Below are positions 17,715-26,565 of a stretch of 64,000 nt of DNA, piece by piece. Both the position numbers and the translations under genes were made by a program. Within the stretch, counting starts at the first letter, position 1, and every line of letters begins with the position of its first letter. The notes beneath the pieces were generated by a model, which was not told the origin of the DNA, did no database searches, and saw only the letters and a program-made list of their open reading frames with translations. This DNA is from Streptomyces sp. NBRC 110035 (GTDB lineage: Bacteria; Actinomycetota; Actinomycetes; Streptomycetales; Streptomycetaceae): contig NZ_BBNN01000036.1 of NCBI RefSeq assembly GCF_000829695.1, forward strand, positions 28,440-92,439, given 5' to 3'.

Positions 17715-17897
17715 GGTGCGGAACAACCTTTCGAAGGCAGCGGTACAGGAGCGGAGCGGTACAGGAGCGGGAGGGGCGGGGACGTCGTCGGCCCCTGGAA
17801 CCCGAGCTGGTAAGCCTCTCGGCCCATGGCGGTCGTCGCGAGTTCGCGCTGCGCGCCCGAGTGACGGCGCCGCGAGGACTCCCTCGGACCGGTGGTC

Positions 17898-17913
17898 ATT
17901 CAAATAATTGATT
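17898..17913. promoter_or_regulatory. AT-rich near-palindrome, candidate MarR-type operator
   Basis: ATTCAAATAATTGATT is a near-perfect inverted repeat with TCAA/TTGA arms. It is flanked on both sides by GGTCAT (17894-17899 and 17914-17919). It forms part of a roughly 35-bp AT-rich island in otherwise GC-rich DNA upstream of the exporter. MarR-family sites often look like this and often control such exporters, but no regulator gene is next to it. Confidence 0.5.
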
Positions 17914-17976
17914 GGTCATATATTGACACGTGGCAACGGCGGCAACGTTGTCCACGGTCACACACCGTCTCACCCA

Positions 17977-18008
17977 CGTTGCCGCCGCCCCGACGGGCGG
18001 CGGCAACG
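17977..18008 (-). terminator. Strong hairpin terminator of the Vms1-like gene
   Basis: A perfect 14-bp stem, CGTTGCCGCCGCCC (17977-17990) with GGGCGGCGGCAACG (17995-18008), around a CGAC loop. It sits 32 bp after the stop of the minus-strand gene ending at 18041. Confidence 0.85.
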
Positions 18009-18040
18009 GTACGGAGGTCAAGGCCGGGCGCTGAGCCCGG

Positions 18041-19237
18041 TCACCGCACGGTGGGCTCGTGCGTCCAGCGCAGCAGGGCACCGAGACCGCCCACCGGGAT
18101 GTCGGCGTCCTCCCCCGTGCCTTCGACCGCCTCGGAAACGTCGGGAGCATCGGAAACATTCCGAGGATCCAGTGGCGGAACAACCAGCACGTCGGCGGCC
18201 GTGACGGCAGCCGACCGCAACAGCGCGTCGTCCGCGCGGGCGGAGACGGGATCGCTCTCGCCGAGGGTCTGCGCGTCGGTCCGGCGCACCGCCACCTGGT
18301 CGGGCCCCGCTCCCACCCACGTCTCACGGCCCAGATCCGGTCCGTCGGGCCGGATCAACAGGGTGTCGATACGGTGCTCGCGTGCCGCCTCCACCACGGC
18401 CGGGACACCCTCGACGGCGTCCGTGGGCCGGTCGGTGCCCACCCGCCCGGCACGGAAGCGTTCCAGCGCCTCGTCCACGCGACGGCGGGTGTACCGGCTC
18501 CGGGCCTGCTCGACGGCCTGCTCGAGTGCGGGTGAGGACGAACCGGCGGCACGGCCTCCGTGCTCGGTCTCCACCGTCACCTCACGGACGGCGTCGGGGA
18601 GCCTGTCATACACCGCCGGCCGTTCACGGGCGTCACCGACCAGCACGATCAGATCGGCGCCGGACTCCTCGTACACTCCGGTCAGCGCCCGTGCGATCTC
18701 ACCGGCGTTGTGCTCCCAGGTGTTCTCGACCTTGAGCTGGAAGTGCCGCTCGGACCAGTCCGCCGTGGACGTGCGGTGCATCGGCCACTGCCGGCCCTCC
18801 ACCTGCCCGGCGTCCCGGGTGCGCCCGGCCGCCCCGCGCACCTCGAAGTCCGCGCCGGCCCGGTCGACGTACGCCACGAGGCATACGGGATCCTGACCGG
18901 CCAGTTCCAGCAGCGGGGTCAGGCGGGGCAGAGGGGCCCAGGCCGCGATGTCCCGCTGCGGGGGCCGGGCGAGGCGGTGCCCGAGCACCACCTCGCCACC
19001 CGTGGCGAAGACGGCCCGGCCCGCCGGGTCCTCCGCGGGACTCATGCCCATCAGGTCGTCGTGGACCGCCTGTGCGGTCGCCTCGTCGGCGCCGTTCTCC
19101 TCCAGCGTCCGACAGGCTTCCCGTACGGACAGCTCACGCCGCTTGGCACCCGACTCGTCGTTCTCCCCGGGGCCGAGGTAGACCGTCGCCCAGGGACCGG
19201 GACGGTCGAAAAGCGGCTCAAGGAATGACAGCTGCAT
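18041..19237 (-). CDS. Vms1/baeRF-family protein (Rv2629-like)
   Basis: A 398-residue protein of the actinobacterial eRF1-like group (Rv2629 type; release-factor-like, related to the peptidyl-tRNA hydrolase Vms1/Ankzf1). Typical features are the start MQLSFLEPLFDRPGPWATVYL, the central AGQDPVCLVAYVDRAGADFEV and DLIVLVGDARERPAVYDRLP, and a final domain with AVTAADVLVVPP. A GGGGAGGA ribosome site precedes the ATG. It is a single transcription unit. A role in ribosome rescue or stress is suggested by the family, not shown for this branch. Confidence 0.85.
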   Translation of the reverse strand: MQLSFLEPLFDRPGPWATVYLGPGENDESGAKRRELSVREACRTLEENGADEATAQAVHDDLMGMSPAEDPAGRAVFATGGEVVLGHRLARPPQRDIAAWAPLPRLTPLLELAGQDPVCLVAYVDRAGADFEVRGAAGRTRDAGQVEGRQWPMHRTSTADWSERHFQLKVENTWEHNAGEIARALTGVYEESGADLIVLVGDARERPAVYDRLPDAVREVTVETEHGGRAAGSSSPALEQAVEQARSRYTRRRVDEALERFRAGRVGTDRPTDAVEGVPAVVEAAREHRIDTLLIRPDGPDLGRETWVGAGPDQVAVRRTDAQTLGESDPVSARADDALLRSAAVTAADVLVVPPLDPRNVSDAPDVSEAVEGTGEDADIPVGGLGALLRWTHEPTVR

Positions 19238-19405
19238 GGTTCCTCCCCATACGTCCCAGTGGTTCCGGGGCCGAGTGCCCGAAGACCGGCCGGGAACACC
19301 CGCGGGTGTGCACATTCCCCCCCCGACCACGCTCGACGGCTTCGCCCGGCGGAGCGCTCCCGCCGCGCCGCTCGTGCCGTCGTTCCCGTCGCCGGCATGC
19401 CCTCC

Positions 19406-19440
19406 CCCTGACGGGGCCTCATCCGGAGGCCCCGTCAGGG
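19406..19440 (-). terminator. Perfect 15-bp hairpin downstream of fdhF
   Basis: CCCTGACGGGGCCTC (19406-19420) pairs with GAGGCCCCGTCAGGG (19426-19440) around a five-base loop. It ends the minus-strand transcript of the molybdoenzyme gene. Its right arm merges with the 14-bp repeat array that begins at 19437. Confidence 0.85.
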
Positions 19441-19506
19441 GACCGGGGTCAGGGGACCGGGGTCAGGGGACCGGGGTCAGGGGACCGGGGTCAGGGGACC
19501 GGGGTC
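19437..19506. repeat. Five tandem copies of a 14-bp unit at the fdhF 3' end
   Basis: AGGGGACCGGGGTC occurs five times without a mismatch: 19437, 19451, 19465, 19479 and 19493. The last copy contains most of the stop codon of the molybdoenzyme gene (19505-19507). Perfect identity implies recent expansion, so copy number is likely to vary between strains. Confidence 0.92.
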
Positions 19507-21871
19507 AGGACGAGCCTCCCTCTTCTCCCGCCGCCGTCGCACGCGCCCCCTCCCGGGGTTCCAGCCGCACCACGATCCCCTTCGAGGTCGGCGTGTTGCT
19601 CAGGTACGCCACGCTGTCCAGCGGCACCAGCACGTTGGTCTCCGGGTAGTAGGCAGCCGCACAGCCCCGTGAGGTCGGGTAGCCGACCACCCGGAAGTTC
19701 TCCGCCCGGCGTTCGGCACCGTCCTTCCAGACACCGACCAGGTCGACCGGCACGCCCTCTTCCAGGCCGAGTTCGCGCATGTCGTACCAGTTGACGAAGA
19801 CGACGCGGCGGGAGCCGTGGATGCCTCGGTAACGGTCGTCGTCCGTGTATGGCACGGTGTTCCACTGGTCGTGGGAGCGCAGGCTCTGCAGGATCAGATG
19901 GCCGGGCGGGGCGGTCAGGGCCTCGAAGTCGTTGCGGCTGAAGAGGGCCTTGCCGACGGGTGTGGGGAAGACGCCCTCGTTGACCGGGTTGGACAGGCCG
20001 AAGCCGCCGGGGCGGCGGACACGCGTGGTGAAGTCCTCGAAGCCGGGGACGACACGGGAGATGTGGTCGCGGACGCAGTCGTAGTCGGTCTCGAAGCGTT
20101 CCCAGCGGACGGAGGCCTTGTCACCGAGGGTACGGCGGGCCAGGCGGCTGAGGACGGCGACCTCACTGAGGAGGTGGGGGGAGGCCGGTTCGAGGACGCC
20201 GCGGGAGGCGTGGATCTGGCTCATGGAGTCCTCGACGGTGACGAACTGCTCGCCGGTGGCCTGCACGTCCCGCTCGGTGCGGCCGAGGGTGGGCAGGATC
20301 AGGGCGGTCTCGCCGCACACGACGTGGGAGCGGTTGAGCTTGGTGGAGATGTGCGCGGTCAACCGGCAGTTGCGCATGGCGGCCTCACTGACCTCGCTGT
20401 CCGAGATGGCGCGGACGAAGTTCCCGGCCAGGCCGAGGAAGACCGTGGCACGGCCGTCACGCATGGCCCGGACCGAGCCGACGGAGTCCCAGCCGTGCTC
20501 GCGGGGCGGCTCGAAGCGGAACTCGCGGGCGAGGGCGTCGAGGAAGTGGTCCGGCATCCGCTCCCAGATGCCCATGGTCCGGTCGCCCTGCACGTTGCTG
20601 TGACCTCGCACGGGACAGGCACCGGCGCCGGGCCGGCCGATGTTGCCGCGCAGCAGCAGGAAGTTGACCACCTCGCGGATGGTGGGCACGCCGTGCTTGT
20701 GCTGGGTCAGGCCCATCGCCCAGCAGACGATCACGCGCTTGCTCTCGAGGACCATGTCGCGCACTTCCTCGATCCGGGCGCGGGTCAGACCGGTGGCCTT
20801 CTCGACCTCGGGCCAGGAGACGGTGGCGCGCAGGTGCCGGGCGAACTCCTCGAAGCCCTCGGTCTGGGCGTTGACGAAGTCCCGGTCGAGGACAGTGCCG
20901 GGCGCGGCCTCCTCCGCCTCCAGGAGCAGGAGGTTGAGCGCCTGGAACAGGGCCAGGTCTCCGCCGATCCTGATGTGGAGGAAGCGGTCGGCGATCCGCG
21001 TACCACGACCGATGACGCCGCGGGGCCGCTGGGGCTGCTTGAAGCGGGCCAGGCCCGCCTCGGGCAGCGGGTTGACGGCGACGATCCTGCCTCCACGGCG
21101 CTTGCAGTTCTCCAGCGCGGACAGCATCCGGGGGTGGTTGGTGCCCGGGTTCTGGCCGACGACCAGAATGAGGTCGGCGTGGTGGATGTCACGCAGCGAC
21201 ACGTCGCCCTTGCCGGTGCCGAGGGTCTCGTTGAGCGCGGTGCCACTGGATTCGTGGCACATGTTGGAGCAGTCCGGCAGGTTGTTGGTGCCGAACGCGC
21301 GGGCGAAGAGCTGCAGGACGAACGCGGCCTCGTTACTGGCGCGGCCGGAGGTGTAGAAGATCGCCTCGTTCGGGGAGGCCAGCGCCTCCAGCTCGCCGGC
21401 GAGCAGGTCGAGGGCTGCGTCCCAGCTGATCGGCTCGTAGTGGTCGGAGCCGGGCCGCTTGACCACGGGCCGGGTGAGGCGGCCCTGCTGGTTGAGCCAC
21501 CGGTCGGACTTCCCGGCCAGCTCGCTGATCGGGTACCGGCGGAAGAAATCAGCCGTGATACGGCGCGAGGTGGCCTCGTCGTTGGTGTGCTTGGCACCGT
21601 TCTCGCAGTACTCGTTCACGGGGCGGTGCCCCGGCTCGGGCTCGGGCCACGCGCAGCCGGGGCAGTCGAAGCCGCGGACCTGGTTGAGGTTCAGCAGCGT
21701 GAGCCCCGTACGCCGGACCGACGTCTGGCCCAGGGAGTACTTCATCGCGTGGTACACCGCTGGTACGCCCGCGGCCCAGGTGTGGGGCGGGGTGACCTCA
21801 GGGCGGTCGTCGGCCGGTTCCTCGTTCGGCGGCTTCTGCAACGTGATCCCTCCTCGCTCCGTGTCCTGCAT
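19505..21871 (-). CDS. FdhF/YdeP-family molybdopterin oxidoreductase
   Basis: A protein of about 788 residues in the DMSO-reductase superfamily, YdeP branch (formate-dehydrogenase-alpha-like). The N-terminal iron-sulfur region is reduced to FDCPGCAWPEP (Cys70 and Cys73), as in YdeP. Molybdopterin-binding segments follow: AIFYTSGRASNEAAFV, NMCHESSGTAL, LILVVGQNPGTNHPRML and RGHSNVQGDRTMGI. The C-terminal domain ends with LVPLDSVAYLSNTPTSKG. The physiological substrate of this branch is unknown; E. coli YdeP is linked to acid resistance. A TTG at 21841 has a better ribosome site (GAGGAGG, 7 bp) than the ATG at 21871, so the true start may be 30 bp shorter. Confidence 0.9.
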   Translation of the reverse strand: MQDTERGGITLQKPPNEEPADDRPEVTPPHTWAAGVPAVYHAMKYSLGQTSVRRTGLTLLNLNQVRGFDCPGCAWPEPEPGHRPVNEYCENGAKHTNDEATSRRITADFFRRYPISELAGKSDRWLNQQGRLTRPVVKRPGSDHYEPISWDAALDLLAGELEALASPNEAIFYTSGRASNEAAFVLQLFARAFGTNNLPDCSNMCHESSGTALNETLGTGKGDVSLRDIHHADLILVVGQNPGTNHPRMLSALENCKRRGGRIVAVNPLPEAGLARFKQPQRPRGVIGRGTRIADRFLHIRIGGDLALFQALNLLLLEAEEAAPGTVLDRDFVNAQTEGFEEFARHLRATVSWPEVEKATGLTRARIEEVRDMVLESKRVIVCWAMGLTQHKHGVPTIREVVNFLLLRGNIGRPGAGACPVRGHSNVQGDRTMGIWERMPDHFLDALAREFRFEPPREHGWDSVGSVRAMRDGRATVFLGLAGNFVRAISDSEVSEAAMRNCRLTAHISTKLNRSHVVCGETALILPTLGRTERDVQATGEQFVTVEDSMSQIHASRGVLEPASPHLLSEVAVLSRLARRTLGDKASVRWERFETDYDCVRDHISRVVPGFEDFTTRVRRPGGFGLSNPVNEGVFPTPVGKALFSRNDFEALTAPPGHLILQSLRSHDQWNTVPYTDDDRYRGIHGSRRVVFVNWYDMRELGLEEGVPVDLVGVWKDGAERRAENFRVVGYPTSRGCAAAYYPETNVLVPLDSVAYLSNTPTSKGIVVRLEPREGARATAAGEEGGSS

Positions 21872-21957
21872 CCCCTGACGCCGGTGCGGCCCCGTGGCCG
21901 TTCTGCCGGGTACGGGCCGGCCCCTTGATCCGGCCTGCCGGCCTGCCGGTCAGCCGG

Positions 21958-22485
21958 TCAGCCGGTGGGCCAGGTCGGCACATGGGGGCGGCTCCGGCCC
22001 TCGGTGGGCTGGACGTGACCCTTGCTGATCTCGCCGCGCCAGGCGCCGGTCTCGCGGCCCTGCCCCTCGGTGAACTCCTTGAAGGACGTCAGAGCGGTGT
22101 GGACCACACGGCGGGGAAGGCCGAGAGCGGTCGCCGCCCGCTTCAGGACTCCCCGGGACCGCAGGTCGACGCGCAGGATCATCCGGCAGTGGCCGGCGTC
22201 GAGTGCCTCGAAGACCGCCGCGCCGGTGTGCCGGGGTTCGTCGAGGACCTCCCAGCGGACCAGCCGGTCCGGGATCTGTTCCACGATCTCCGCGTCGTAC
22301 TCGTACGTCCTCGGGCCGAACCGGGTCACCCAGTGGGTCATCACCGCCTGGATCTGGTCGACACGTCTGACGCCGTCCAGGAAGCGGGGGAACGTCTTGA
22401 ACTGCGTCCACTGGTTGTACGCCACATGGACCGGGACGTCGATGTCGACCGACTCTTCGATGGTGCTCATGGACTTCAGGACCAT
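21958..22485 (-). CDS. SRPBCC (cyclase/dehydrase) family protein
   Basis: A 175-residue START-like protein: EESVDIDVPVHVAYNQWTQFKTFPRFLDGV, then RFGPRTYEYDAEIVEQIPDRLVRW. These are the family pattern of coenzyme-Q-binding/cyclase-like proteins common in actinobacteria. The C-terminal 40 residues are polar and disordered-looking. ATG 22485 has GAGGAG 6 bp upstream; an internal ATG at 22470 is the alternative. It lies 86 bp downstream of nothing else in its direction and probably has its own promoter. Function unknown; a lipophilic ligand is likely from the fold. Confidence 0.82.
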   Translation of the reverse strand: MVLKSMSTIEESVDIDVPVHVAYNQWTQFKTFPRFLDGVRRVDQIQAVMTHWVTRFGPRTYEYDAEIVEQIPDRLVRWEVLDEPRHTGAAVFEALDAGHCRMILRVDLRSRGVLKRAATALGLPRRVVHTALTSFKEFTEGQGRETGAWRGEISKGHVQPTEGRSRPHVPTWPTG

Positions 22486-22758
22486 GCCCGTCTCCTCGCC
22501 GTCACCGGTGGTCGCGCAGCACGACACCGGGCGCGCTCACCCACGCTCGCACCATCGAGTCTCCGGTAAGCACCGTTTTATGCCGATCGATGGTCGGGCA
22601 TACGGGTGGCCGGCGTGCACAGGTGGGACGGGACGGAGGTCACTGCCGGACCCTTCGCGGGACCGGGACGACGTCGGCGCCCCTGGAACGCCGAGAACCC
22701 CCGCACGCCCGGTCCGCCCTCTCGAAGAACGCCGCTCCACGCCGCTCCGGCGTCGCGG

Positions 22759-23073
22759 CTACGGAACCTTCCGCGGCCTGGTCCGCGAGCCGGCCGGGGC
22801 CTTCCGTGCGGACAAGGACGTCCACCGCCCACCCGCCCTTCGAGAGGCCACGCCGAGCCGTCCGGCCAGCGCACCGACCGCGTACCAGAACAGGTCCGGT
22901 GCGTCGAAGATGGAACCGAGGATCAAGCGGGCAGCAACGCTGTGCCGGGAGAGCTCTGCCGGCACCCCACTGAGCTGCAGGAACTCGACCCCCCAACTGA
23001 CGGCCAGCTCAAGTGCGCCGGCTTTCCACGCCGTCACCCGCGGCGCCACCAGGACGACGAGGGCGACGATCAC
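22759..23073 (-). pseudogene. DUF2809 membrane protein, N-terminally truncated remnant
   Basis: The frame reads ALVVLVAPRVTAWKAGALEL, then SWGVEFLQLSGVPAELSRHS and ILGSIFDAPDLFWYAVGALAG. This corresponds to the last two-thirds of the small DUF2809 integral membrane family (E-Q-L, R-V/L-LGS and DL-YY/WY signatures). The first 40 or so residues are missing, because a TGA lies two codons before the only possible start (GTG 23073). The tail after ALAGRLG is unrelated sequence. I take it as a remnant. Confidence 0.65.
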
Positions 23074-23319
23074 TAGAACTCAAGCTCCGGTCACGACGGG
23101 CATCTCCATGACGGGTCTCCTGGTATTCGGCGTGTCTTTCCGGCCCCGGGGTGGCAGCTCATGGACTCCTCGCAGCCCGGCCCGTCACCGACTGCGAGCG
23201 GCGGGCGACTGGCGTGAGCGTGGCCCACCAGGTCGAGCGTGGGCGTCGGCACCGCGGGCAGCCACCGGACTTCCGCCGAACGGGGCACGGCGCGTGGGCG
23301 TCCTGACAGGACCGTGGCG

Positions 23320-23560
23320 TCAGGCGTGGGGGGTTCGGGGCGTGGGCGGACGATGCGGAAAGAACAGCGCCGAGACCAGGTTGCAGGCCGGCGCCCGGCG
23401 GGGACTCCGGCCGCTGTGCACCAGGATGCCGAAGTCCCCCAGCTTCTGCGGCACCTCGTGCGCCGCGGCCACCAGCCATGTCACCGGGCCCGGCCGGACG
23501 TCGACCACGGACGCGCCGCCCACCGCCAGGCCACCGCTCAGGTTGTGCGCCCCGTCGGCA
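23320..23560 (-). pseudogene. ZIP-family metal transporter fragment
   Basis: One short stretch reads TWLVAAAHEVPQKLGDFGIL, then VHSGRSPRRAPACNLVSALF. It is very like the metal-binding helices of ZIP zinc/iron permeases (HEIPQELGDFGILVHSG). Both flanks are out of frame or absent, and the frame ends at 23320. Only about 50 of the usual 240-250 residues survive. Together with the neighbouring DUF2809 remnant it marks a decayed interval of about 1 kb. Confidence 0.65.
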
Positions 23561-23636
23561 CCGGGGCGTGGGGCGCGGTCATGTCCTGACCCTGGGCAGC
23601 GCCCCTGCTCCGCCCCGTGTGGTGGTGCCCCACAGT

Positions 23637-24116
23637 TCAGCCGGAAGCAGTGGGGTCGAACCATGTGGGTGCGTCAGCCATGGCTTGCTTGATCCGGAAC
23701 CGCCCGAACTCGTTCAGCTCCGGCAGCGCGTCCACGTCGAACCAGGCGACGTCCAGCGATTCGTCGTCGTTGACGCGGGCCTCGCCGCCGACGGCACGGC
23801 AGCGGAAGGTGATGTCCATGTACTGGCAGATGTCGCCGTTGTCGTACGTCACCGGCTCCAGTGCCTGGACCATCACGACCCGCTCGACGACGCAGCGCAC
23901 CGCGGTCTCCTCCTCGACCTCGCGCACCGCGCAGGCCGCGGGCTGCTCCCCCGGATCGGGGATGCCGCCGATCACCGACCACTTACCGGTGTCGGAGCGG
24001 CGGTTCAGCAGCACTCTGCCCTCGTCGTCGAAGACGAGGGCGGTGACCCCGGGAAGCCAGAGCAACTGGTGACCGGCCAGGACGCGCAGGGTGCTGATGA
24101 AGTCAGGAGTAGCCAT
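23637..24116 (-). CDS. Nudix hydrolase
   Basis: A 159-residue Nudix (MutT-like) pyrophosphohydrolase. The Nudix box is GGIPDPGEQPAACAVREV continuing EEETAV, which fits GX5EX7REUXEEXGU except that Ala replaces the penultimate Gly. The metal-binding glutamates are all present. It starts MATPDFISTLRVLAGHQLLW, a common beginning for actinobacterial Nudix proteins. ATG 24116 is the family-consistent start. Substrate not predictable; NTP or nucleotide-sugar hydrolysis is usual. Confidence 0.92.
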   Translation of the reverse strand: MATPDFISTLRVLAGHQLLWLPGVTALVFDDEGRVLLNRRSDTGKWSVIGGIPDPGEQPAACAVREVEEETAVRCVVERVVMVQALEPVTYDNGDICQYMDITFRCRAVGGEARVNDDESLDVAWFDVDALPELNEFGRFRIKQAMADAPTWFDPTASG

Positions 24117-24191
24117 GCCCCAGACCCTAACGGGCAGGGCGGGCCGCTCCACGACGCTTCAGGAGGCGCGCGCCGGACGCACGACGGCGCG

Positions 24192-25796
24192 TCACCGGCG
24201 CACCCGCCCGCGCACACCGGTGGCGACGGCCCACCCCAGGCCGCCCGCGGCGACCAGGACGAGGACGGTCTCGGGGAGGACGCCGAGGCGGGTGGCGGGC
24301 GTCAGCGAGGAGCGCAGCGGCACCTCCTGCACCAGGGAGTCGGCGACGAACATGCCGGTCCTTTGGCTGACCTTCCCGTCCGGCATGATGATCGCGCTGA
24401 CGCCGCTGGTCACCGGAACGGTGACGGTGCGGCTGTGCTCGACGGCGCGGACCCTGGACATGGCGAGCTGCTGGTGGGTCATCTCGCTGCGGCCGAAGGT
24501 GGCGTTGTTGCTGGGTACGGAGATCAGCCGTGCGCCCTCGGTGACCGTGTCGCGCACCGCCCAGTCGAAGGCCGCCTCGTAGCAGGTGACGAGTCCGACG
24601 CCGGTGCCGGCCATGGTGAACACGCCCGGTTCGGTGCCCCGGCTGAAGTCCTGGCGGACCATCGACGTCCACTCGTCGTTGATCGCCCCGACCAGGGAAC
24701 GCAGCGGGAGGTACTCGCCGAAGGGCTGGATCTGCCGCTTGTCGTAGATGTCCACGGGGCCCTTGTCCGGGTCCCAGAGAACCTGCTCGTTGAGCAGCTT
24801 GCCGTCCTTGCCCACCACGGCGCCGACCGAGACCGGGGCGCCGATCGCCTGCGCCGCACGGTCGATGACGGCACGCGCGTCGGCGTTGGCGAAGGGGTCG
24901 ATGTCGGAGGAGTTCTCCGGCCACAGCACGATGTCGGGCCGCTCGGCCTCGCCCGCGTCGACGGCGGCGGCCAGACGCTCCGTCTCGCGCGCGTGGTAGT
25001 CGAGGACGGCCCGCCGCTGGGTGTTGAAGTCGAGCCCCAGACGCGGCACGTTGCCCTGGACGACCGCGACGGTCGCCGTGCCGTCCTCGGCCGTGTCGCT
25101 CACCAGTGGACGGGCGGCGACCGCGGCCACGAGGGGCGCCGCCACGCTCAGCGCGCCGACGGCCGCCGCGACGCGGCGCACGGTTGTGGTACGGCGGGCG
25201 TCCAGGACCACGCGCACGATCTCGTACAGGCCGAAGCCGCACAGGACGACCGCGAAGCCGAGCACGGGGGTACCACCCAGCGCGGCGAGCGGCAGGAACA
25301 CGCCGTCCGCCTGCCCGAACGCGATCTTGCCCCAGGGAAACCCGCTGAACGGCACACGCGCGCGTGCCGCTTCCCCGGCGGTCCAGAGCGCGGCGGCCCA
25401 CACCGGCGACCCGGGCAGCTTCGAGACCGCGGCGGCACCGGCGCCGACCAGTGCGACGAAGACCGCCTCGATCACGGCGAGGGCGATCCACGGGCCCGGC
25501 CCGACCTCCACACCGGTCCACACCAGCAGCGGCAGCAGGAAGCCCAGGCCGAAGAGGTAGCCGATGCCGAGCCCCGCCTTCCAGCTCCGCCCGCGCAGCA
25601 GCCCGCCGAAGACGGCGAAGGCGGGCAGCGCCAGCCACCACAGGGTGCGCGGCGGGAAGCTGACGTAGAGGAGCAGCCCGGAGAGTGCTGCCGCTGCGAA
25701 CGGAACGAGGCGCACGAGCCGCCGGCGCCACGCACCGGGCGCGGTCTGCGGGGGCATCGGGTCCGACTCGCCGACGGAGGTTGCGGTGACGGTCAC
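24192..25796 (-). CDS. lnt: Apolipoprotein N-acyltransferase
   Basis: A 534-residue membrane enzyme that N-acylates the Cys of lipoproteins. About six to seven helices form the N-terminal half (LVPFAAAALSGLLLYVSFPP, then LWWLALPAFAVFGGLLRGRS). A nitrilase-like domain follows with the catalytic Glu in VLWPENSSDIDPF, Lys in YDKRQIQPFGEYLPLRS and Cys in LVTCYEAAFDW. A last transmembrane helix closes the protein. Streptomyces usually carry two Lnt paralogues, and this may be either. It precedes the Nudix gene by 75 bp and could be co-transcribed with it. Confidence 0.93.
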   Translation of the reverse strand: MTVTATSVGESDPMPPQTAPGAWRRRLVRLVPFAAAALSGLLLYVSFPPRTLWWLALPAFAVFGGLLRGRSWKAGLGIGYLFGLGFLLPLLVWTGVEVGPGPWIALAVIEAVFVALVGAGAAAVSKLPGSPVWAAALWTAGEAARARVPFSGFPWGKIAFGQADGVFLPLAALGGTPVLGFAVVLCGFGLYEIVRVVLDARRTTTVRRVAAAVGALSVAAPLVAAVAARPLVSDTAEDGTATVAVVQGNVPRLGLDFNTQRRAVLDYHARETERLAAAVDAGEAERPDIVLWPENSSDIDPFANADARAVIDRAAQAIGAPVSVGAVVGKDGKLLNEQVLWDPDKGPVDIYDKRQIQPFGEYLPLRSLVGAINDEWTSMVRQDFSRGTEPGVFTMAGTGVGLVTCYEAAFDWAVRDTVTEGARLISVPSNNATFGRSEMTHQQLAMSRVRAVEHSRTVTVPVTSGVSAIIMPDGKVSQRTGMFVADSLVQEVPLRSSLTPATRLGVLPETVLVLVAAGGLGWAVATGVRGRVRR

Positions 25797-25919
25797 TCCG
25801 CGAGTCTACGGCGACCGGCCCGGGCCCCGGCCGTGCCGCCTCCGGTGCACCGGGGCGGCCGACGGACACTCCCGTGGGCGGGGCCCGGCTCGCACCGTGA
25901 CCGTCCCCGGCACGGTGGC

Positions 25920-26483
25920 TCAGCCCGCCGGGTCCGGCCGGTGCGGGTGGAGACGGTCACGGATGGCGCTCACCGCCGCCTCCGCGTCGTCCACGGTGAT
26001 CGTGAAGGTGTGTCCGTCCCACAGGCTCAGGGCGATGCCCTCGCCACGGCGCACGACGACCGCGGTGCCCTTCTCGGGCCGCCAGCGGTAGCCCCAGCCG
26101 CCCCAGTGCCGCGGTGTGACGTGCGGGACTAACTCGGCTCCGGCGACGTGCGACAGCGGGATGCGGCGGCGCGGCACTCCGATGTGGCCGCAGCGCACCT
26201 CCACGTTCTCCTCGTCGACACGCAGCGCGACGTGCACGAAGGCGAGGGTGCCGAACAGGACCAGCAGTCCGGCCGCGATGCACCCGACGACGGCCATGGC
26301 CAGCGGCACGGTGCCGTTCGACCAGGCCGGGTCGACGGCGAGCACGATGCCGAGCGCCGTGCAGGCGGCACCGATCAGCGCCGGCAGCCACTGCATCCGG
26401 TTGGTCGCGCGACCGGTCCAGACGTAGGGGGAAGGGGTGTGGACGCCACGGGGCTGGTCCCTCATGCCCTCGAGGTTACTCAC
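25920..26483 (-). CDS. PH-domain membrane protein with a TTA codon
   Basis: A 187-residue protein with two transmembrane segments (LPALIGAACTALGIVLAV, and AMAVVGCIAAGLLVLFGTLAFV) and then a bacterial PH-like domain (VALRVDEENVEVRCGHIGVP and RRRIPLSHVAGAELVPHV). A TTA leucine codon occurs at 26130-26132 (about residue 118, in GAELVPH), so translation should need the bldA tRNA. GTG 26483 is chosen for its GGGGAG site. Function unknown; such proteins are common in Streptomyces. Confidence 0.85.
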   Translation of the reverse strand: MSNLEGMRDQPRGVHTPSPYVWTGRATNRMQWLPALIGAACTALGIVLAVDPAWSNGTVPLAMAVVGCIAAGLLVLFGTLAFVHVALRVDEENVEVRCGHIGVPRRRIPLSHVAGAELVPHVTPRHWGGWGYRWRPEKGTAVVVRRGEGIALSLWDGHTFTITVDDAEAAVSAIRDRLHPHRPDPAG

Positions 26484-26565
26484 GTCTCGCTCCCCGGGCA
26501 CCGCGTCGCCCGGCGTCACTGCGCCGACCGGGCGGGGGTGGAGCCGAGGTGTCGGGTGGCCGGGG

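Noticed and set aside
19437..19506. CRISPR-like array of short repeats
   Set aside because: Units are 14 bp and contiguous without spacers; simple tandem repeat.
23478..26132. 884-codon plus-strand frame opposite the Nudix and lnt genes
   Set aside because: A shadow of high-GC coding sequence; the minus strand has clear Lnt catalytic residues and a Nudix box.
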